Source: Deltaproteobacteria bacterium (lineage in GTDB: Bacteria; Desulfobacterota; Desulfobaccia; Desulfobaccales; 0-14-0-80-60-11). Taken from it: a DNA stretch of 48,180 bases. The translations under genes were made by a program, and so were the position numbers. The stretch's first letter is position 1; every line of letters starts with the position of its first letter. Below, one piece after another: positions 46,898 to 48,180 of the stretch. The notes under the pieces were generated by a model that was not told the DNA's origin, searched no databases, and saw only the letters and a program-made list of their open reading frames with translations. Location of the stretch: positions 1 to 48,180 of the forward strand of contig JAPLJC010000121.1 of NCBI GenBank assembly GCA_026388765.1. The letters are read 5' to 3'.

Positions 46898-47947
46898 TTA
46901 CTCCTGAGGCGACCGAAACGGTTTCAGGCTGGAAATATAGGGCGGCTTCAACACCCCCTTTTCCGTTATTATACCGGAAATTAGTTCGTTGGGGGTAACG
47001 TCAAAGGCCAGGTTCAGGGCCTGCGCTCCGGCCGGGGCCACCGGCTCACCCCTCAGGTGGGTGACTTCATCCCCGGAACGTTCCTCCACCGGGATCTGGC
47101 TGCCGTCATGAATGGCAAAATCGACGGTGGACAGCGGCGCCGCTACGTAGAACGGGATGCCGTGGTGATAGGCCAGGACCGCCACACTGTAAGTGCCGAT
47201 CTTGTTGGCGGTGTCGCCGTTGGCGGCGATGCGGTCCGCCCCGAGGATCACCAGGCTCACCCGGCCCTGGTGCATTAGAGTGGCGGCCGCCCCATCCGGG
47301 ATCAAGGTATAGGGGATGCCCAATTTCCCCAATTCCCAGGTGGTGAGGCGCGCCCCCTGGAGCAGTGGCCGGGTCTCGTCCACCCACACGGTAAAGCGCT
47401 TGCCGGCCTCCCAGGCGGCCCGCAAAACCCCCAGGGCGGTGCCGTAGGCCCCGGTGGCCAGGGCCCCGGTGTTGCAGTGGGTCAGGACCTGCATGCCTTC
47501 CTTGATGACCACCTGGCCGGCCTGGCCCATACGCCGGTTGGTGGTCTCGTCTTCCTTCAACATGGCCTGGGCTTCGATCACCAGGTAATCCTTGAGGGCC
47601 GGCACCGGCTCATCGGCATGAGCCTGGACCAGGAGCTGGACCCGGTCCAGGGCCCAGAAGAGATTTATCGCGGTGGGCCGGGCTGCGGCGATTTCCCGGC
47701 AGATATCCAAAAACCGCCTTTGAAACTCGCGAGGATCATCGGTGTTGATCTCCAACGCCCCCAGGGCGGCGCCCATGGCCGCGGCCACCCCGATGGCCGG
47801 CGCCCCCCGGATGGCCAGGGTCTTGATGGCCTCAATCACTTCGTGATAATCCCGGATCTCCAGATAGATCTCTTCCTGGGGCAGCTTACGCTGATCCAGC
47901 AGTTTGATCTTATCGATGTCCCAGCAAATGCTGCAGTAAGGAATCAT
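46898..47947 (-). CDS. mtnA: S-methyl-5-thioribose-1-phosphate isomerase
   Basis: IKTLAIRGAPAIGVAAAMG, VLTHCNTGALATGAYGTALGVLRAA, GADRIAANGDTANKIGTYSVAVLAYHHGIPFYVAAPLSTVDF. Confidence 0.95.
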   Translation of the reverse strand: MIPYCSICWDIDKIKLLDQRKLPQEEIYLEIRDYHEVIEAIKTLAIRGAPAIGVAAAMGAALGALEINTDDPREFQRRFLDICREIAAARPTAINLFWALDRVQLLVQAHADEPVPALKDYLVIEAQAMLKEDETTNRRMGQAGQVVIKEGMQVLTHCNTGALATGAYGTALGVLRAAWEAGKRFTVWVDETRPLLQGARLTTWELGKLGIPYTLIPDGAAATLMHQGRVSLVILGADRIAANGDTANKIGTYSVAVLAYHHGIPFYVAAPLSTVDFAIHDGSQIPVEERSGDEVTHLRGEPVAPAGAQALNLAFDVTPNELISGIITEKGVLKPPYISSLKPFRSPQE

Positions 47948-48062
47948 TTTGAACTCCAGTTTTCAGTTTTCGGTTTCAGGTCCTTCCTCCCATCGCCTGG
48001 TAGCGCAGGCTTCCAGCCTGTTAGTTTTTTTTGCAGTAGAAATGTAGCGACTGTCTTTTCTG

Positions 48063-48180
48063 TCAAGCTGCCAGATGCAGCTGAGGGTTCCAGTAAGTAC
48101 GATTTTTGAGCATGGCATTAAGTATCACCAGGAGTTTGCGCATACAGGCGGTGAGGGCCACCTTAGGCGGTTTACCTGCC
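48063..48180 (-). mobile_element. C-terminal end of an IS110-family transposase (partial, continues past the window)
   Basis: Minus-strand translation ...GKPPKVALTACMRKLLVILNAMLKNRTYWNPQLHLAA-stop, matching the conserved IS110/IS1111 (Transposase_20) C-terminus. Confidence 0.8.

Overview
The window is a GC-rich bacterial chromosome segment. Gene content and organisation look like a deltaproteobacterium or Desulfobacterota (an inference from gene content, not tested).

Housekeeping backbone, in order:
- amidohydrolase; nadB; REC-GGDEF diguanylate cyclase; CBS protein; secreted kelch-like protein; a DUF2333-like protein coupled to an exported AMMECR1 protein
- siroheme synthase N-domain / ccsA-hemX-like / hemA; mnmG; tRNA-Met(CAT); gph; P1 peptidase; LpoA-like lipoprotein
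- hrcA-grpE-dnaK; higBA; MFS (Fsr-like); phoU; polA; YkuD L,D-transpeptidase; mtnA; and, running off the right edge, the C-terminus of an IS110-family transposase that the ORF track missed

Most interesting accessory material:
1. Two separate copies of a cassette made of a TPR plus outer-membrane beta-barrel protein followed by a FecR-domain protein (23952-26244 and 36872-39610). The second copy is extended by a VWA protein with a degenerate LytM/M23 domain.
2. A ~160-bp direct duplication of the dnaK 3' end plus terminator. It brackets a large delta-60-repeat protein.
3. A low-GC membrane gene bracketed by a perfect 25-bp inverted repeat made of heptamers, plus several other heptamer repeat arrays.
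4. A 54-nt BIME/REP-like element present twice.
5. Clusters of small secreted, paralogous, lysine- or alanine-rich envelope proteins.

No CRISPR array or rRNA was seen. All calls were made by eye from the sequence and translations, with no database search.
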